A DNA stretch of 7,777 bases from Phycisphaerales bacterium. Lineage in GTDB: Bacteria; Planctomycetota; Phycisphaerae; Sedimentisphaerales; Anaerohalosphaeraceae. The stretch is from contig PMBP01000105.1 in the NCBI GenBank assembly GCA_003152975.1, positions 1,937-9,713 on the forward strand, read 5' to 3'. Positions within the stretch are counted from its first letter, which is position 1, and every line of letters begins with the position of its first letter. The translations under genes and the position numbers were made by a program. Shown here piece after piece: positions 6,500-7,777 of this stretch. The notes under the pieces are model-generated. The model did no database searches, was not told the origin of the DNA, and saw nothing but the letters and a program-made list of their open reading frames with translations.

Positions 6500-6528
6500 T
6501 TGCGAGTCGATTCCGTATCGGATATAAA
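6500..6528 (+). promoter_or_regulatory. Sigma-70-like promoter of the SGNH-GH29 gene with a palindromic spacer
   Basis: TTGCGA (6500-6505, four of six matches), a 17 bp spacer and TATAAA (6523-6528, five of six matches) predict a start near 6535, about 23 nt before the ATG. The spacer holds the palindrome TCCGTATCGGA (6512-6522), which abuts the -10 element and could bind a repressor. Confidence 0.6.
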
Positions 6529-6545
6529 GCTTGTCGAACCCAATA

Positions 6546-6550
6546 CGGAG
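6546..6550 (+). promoter_or_regulatory. Ribosome binding site of the SGNH-GH29 gene
   Basis: CGGAG is placed 7 nt before the ATG at 6558 and supports that start. The encoded N-terminus from this ATG is a well-formed signal peptide. Confidence 0.55.
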
Positions 6551-6557
6551 ATTACTC

Positions 6558-7777
6558 ATGATTCGACTGTGTAACCGGATTTCAATCGTGATGTTGGGCG
6601 TCGTTCTGCTGCTGGCCTCGGCGACTTTCACCCTAGCCGATATGGCCGCCGACTCGCCGGTGAAGTTCCCTAAAGAAGGCGCCCTGCCCTCCAAGTACCC
6701 GCCGGACCAGCCCGCCAAAGACGGCCAGGCCCCCGAAGAGGGTTACTACCTGTTCTCCACGCCCGAACGCTCGGTCGAACAGATCGACAAAATCCAAGCC
6801 GAAATGGTTCAGGGCAAGTTCACCCCACCGCCGACTGACTTCCAGTATCTGGCACGCACCCGCCGCATCCTTACCGAAGGCGGCAAGCTCAACATCCTGG
6901 CCGTCGGCGACAGTATCGTCAACGACACCATGCGCTCCGGCTGGGTCGCCAAGCTCCGCCAGGCCTACCCCAAGGCCGAGATTAGCGCCGCCGCCTATGT
7001 CCGCGGCGGGGGCGGCTGCCAGCACTACAAGGAAGAAGGCCGCATCGCCAAAGTCGTCGTTCCCCGCAAGCCCGACCTGGTCTTCATCGGCGGCATCAGC
7101 CAAAAGGATATCGACAGCATCCGGGCTGTCATCTTCCAGCTCCGCGCCGCCTTGCCGGATGTGGAAATCCTCCTGGCCACCGGGGCCTTCGGCACCGCCG
7201 ACCCCCGCGTCCCTGAGGAACTGGCCAAGGCCGCCCACTCCGGCACCGGCCCCTACGGCCAGGCCCTCAAGCAACTCGCCGCCGAACAGAAATGCGCCTA
7301 CCTCGATATGACGACCCCCTGGGTCGAATACATCCGCTCGGCAAACGTCCACCCGCACGTTTTCTACCGCGACCGTGTACACGCCAACGAATTCGGCGAG
7401 CAAATCCTGACCAAGATCCTGATGGCGTTCTGGACCGCGCCGGACCATCCCGAGTTCGCCTGGCTCCCCGAACGCCTGGAGTGGTTCCAGGACCTCAAGT
7501 TCGGCTTCATGATGCACTGGGAGCCTTACAGCCAATGGGGCTGCATCGAATCGTGGCCGCTGGTGGAGGAGGACAAGTGGGCGCGGCCCGACACTTTGCC
7601 GGCGTGGACCGAGCGCGGGAAGGACATGGAGCGGTTCAAGCGCGATTATTGGGCGCTGCCGAAGACGTTCAACCCGGTGCAGTTTGATCCGCGTCCCTGG
7701 GCGCAGGCCGCCAAGGCCGCGGGCATGAAATACGTGGTGTTCACCACGAAGCACCACGACGGGTTCTGCATGTTCGA
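6558..7777 (+). CDS. Secreted SGNH/GDSL hydrolase fused to GH29 alpha-L-fucosidase (3' end outside window)
   Basis: The frame is open from the ATG at 6558 to the right edge (406 full codons). Residues 1-27 form a signal peptide (basic MIRLCNR, hydrophobic core VMLGVVLLLASATFTLA). A polar linker leads to an SGNH-like domain at about 110-290: block I ILAVGDSIVND (113-123, Ser119 nucleophile candidate), a glycine run RGGGG (149-153) near block II, and block V DRVHANEFG (272-280, Asp272 and His275). The block III Asn seems absent: PDLVFIGGIS has Ser181 where GxN is usual. From about residue 308 a GH29 N-terminus begins: WFQDLKFGFMMHW (309-321), then FNPVQFDPRPWAQAAKAAGM (371-390) and KYVVFTTKHHDGF (391-403), the family's recognisable blocks. 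The window stops before the expected catalytic nucleophile Asp. GH29 enzymes release alpha-L-fucose by a retaining mechanism; the SGNH part may remove ester groups (inference). It has its own promoter and ribosome binding site. Base skew and codon style change near the domain junction. Confidence 0.85.
   Translation, partial: MIRLCNRISIVMLGVVLLLASATFTLADMAADSPVKFPKEGALPSKYPPDQPAKDGQAPEEGYYLFSTPERSVEQIDKIQAEMVQGKFTPPPTDFQYLARTRRILTEGGKLNILAVGDSIVNDTMRSGWVAKLRQAYPKAEISAAAYVRGGGGCQHYKEEGRIAKVVVPRKPDLVFIGGISQKDIDSIRAVIFQLRAALPDVEILLATGAFGTADPRVPEELAKAAHSGTGPYGQALKQLAAEQKCAYLDMTTPWVEYIRSANVHPHVFYRDRVHANEFGEQILTKILMAFWTAPDHPEFAWLPERLEWFQDLKFGFMMHWEPYSQWGCIESWPLVEEDKWARPDTLPAWTERGKDMERFKRDYWALPKTFNPVQFDPRPWAQAAKAAGMKYVVFTTKHHDGFCMF

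Noticed and set aside
6633..7757. Long minus-strand open frame (374 codons)
   Set aside because: It is antisense to the SGNH-GH29 gene and has no recognisable motif or ribosome binding site.

Overview
This 7.8 kb window of GC-rich chromosomal DNA looks like it comes from a planctomycete-type bacterium (Planctomycetota, perhaps the Phycisphaerae; a related PVC-group lineage is possible). Four things point there: a secreted beta-propeller with charged low-complexity inserts, an S55-type secreted protease homologue, a Pro/Ala-tailed TPR membrane protein, and a secreted multidomain enzyme carrying a GH29 fucosidase domain. This placement is inference from gene types. There is no rRNA, tRNA, mobile element or CRISPR array.

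Layout. Positions 1-3883 hold a minus-strand operon: first (3883-2048) an exported SpoIVB/S55-like protein, then 43 bp later (2004-1, running off the left edge) a large exported beta-propeller protein. Positions 3884-4099 are a compact divergent control region. Here the S55 operon has a near-consensus promoter (TTGCCA-17-TACAAT), a weaker promoter candidate faces right, and two CCGGCCGG palindromes lie 20 bp apart at and just after the predicted S55 transcription start. Positions 4100-6181 are a plus-strand pair: a one-helix membrane-anchored TPR-like protein with a Pro/Ala-rich tail, then an RluA/RluD-family 23S rRNA pseudouridine synthase starting 12 nt later without a Shine-Dalgarno sequence. 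Next come a monocistronic DUF2283 gene (6256-6468) behind a consensus-like promoter (TTGACA-17-GATAAT) and, behind its own promoter (TTGCGA-17-TATAAA), a secreted enzyme (6558 to the right edge). That enzyme joins an SGNH/GDSL hydrolase-like domain to the start of a GH29 alpha-L-fucosidase domain.

How the genes may work together. The left operon would deliver two proteins to the cell envelope or periplasm. The TPR/RluA pair combines a membrane-associated scaffold with a ribosomal RNA modification enzyme, a pairing that may only reflect co-transcription. The right-hand gene fits use of fucose-containing, possibly esterified polysaccharide.

Most notable observations: (i) the SGNH-GH29 fusion, with a change of base skew and codon style near the domain junction and a missing SGNH block III Asn; (ii) the Ser-before-His motif order in the S55 homologue, the reverse of what I recall for SpoIVB; (iii) a 19-residue exact protein repeat in the TPR protein's tail whose two copies differ at 12 of 19 codons, all synonymously; (iv) the architecture of the divergent promoter region. 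I see no clear new defence or mobile system.
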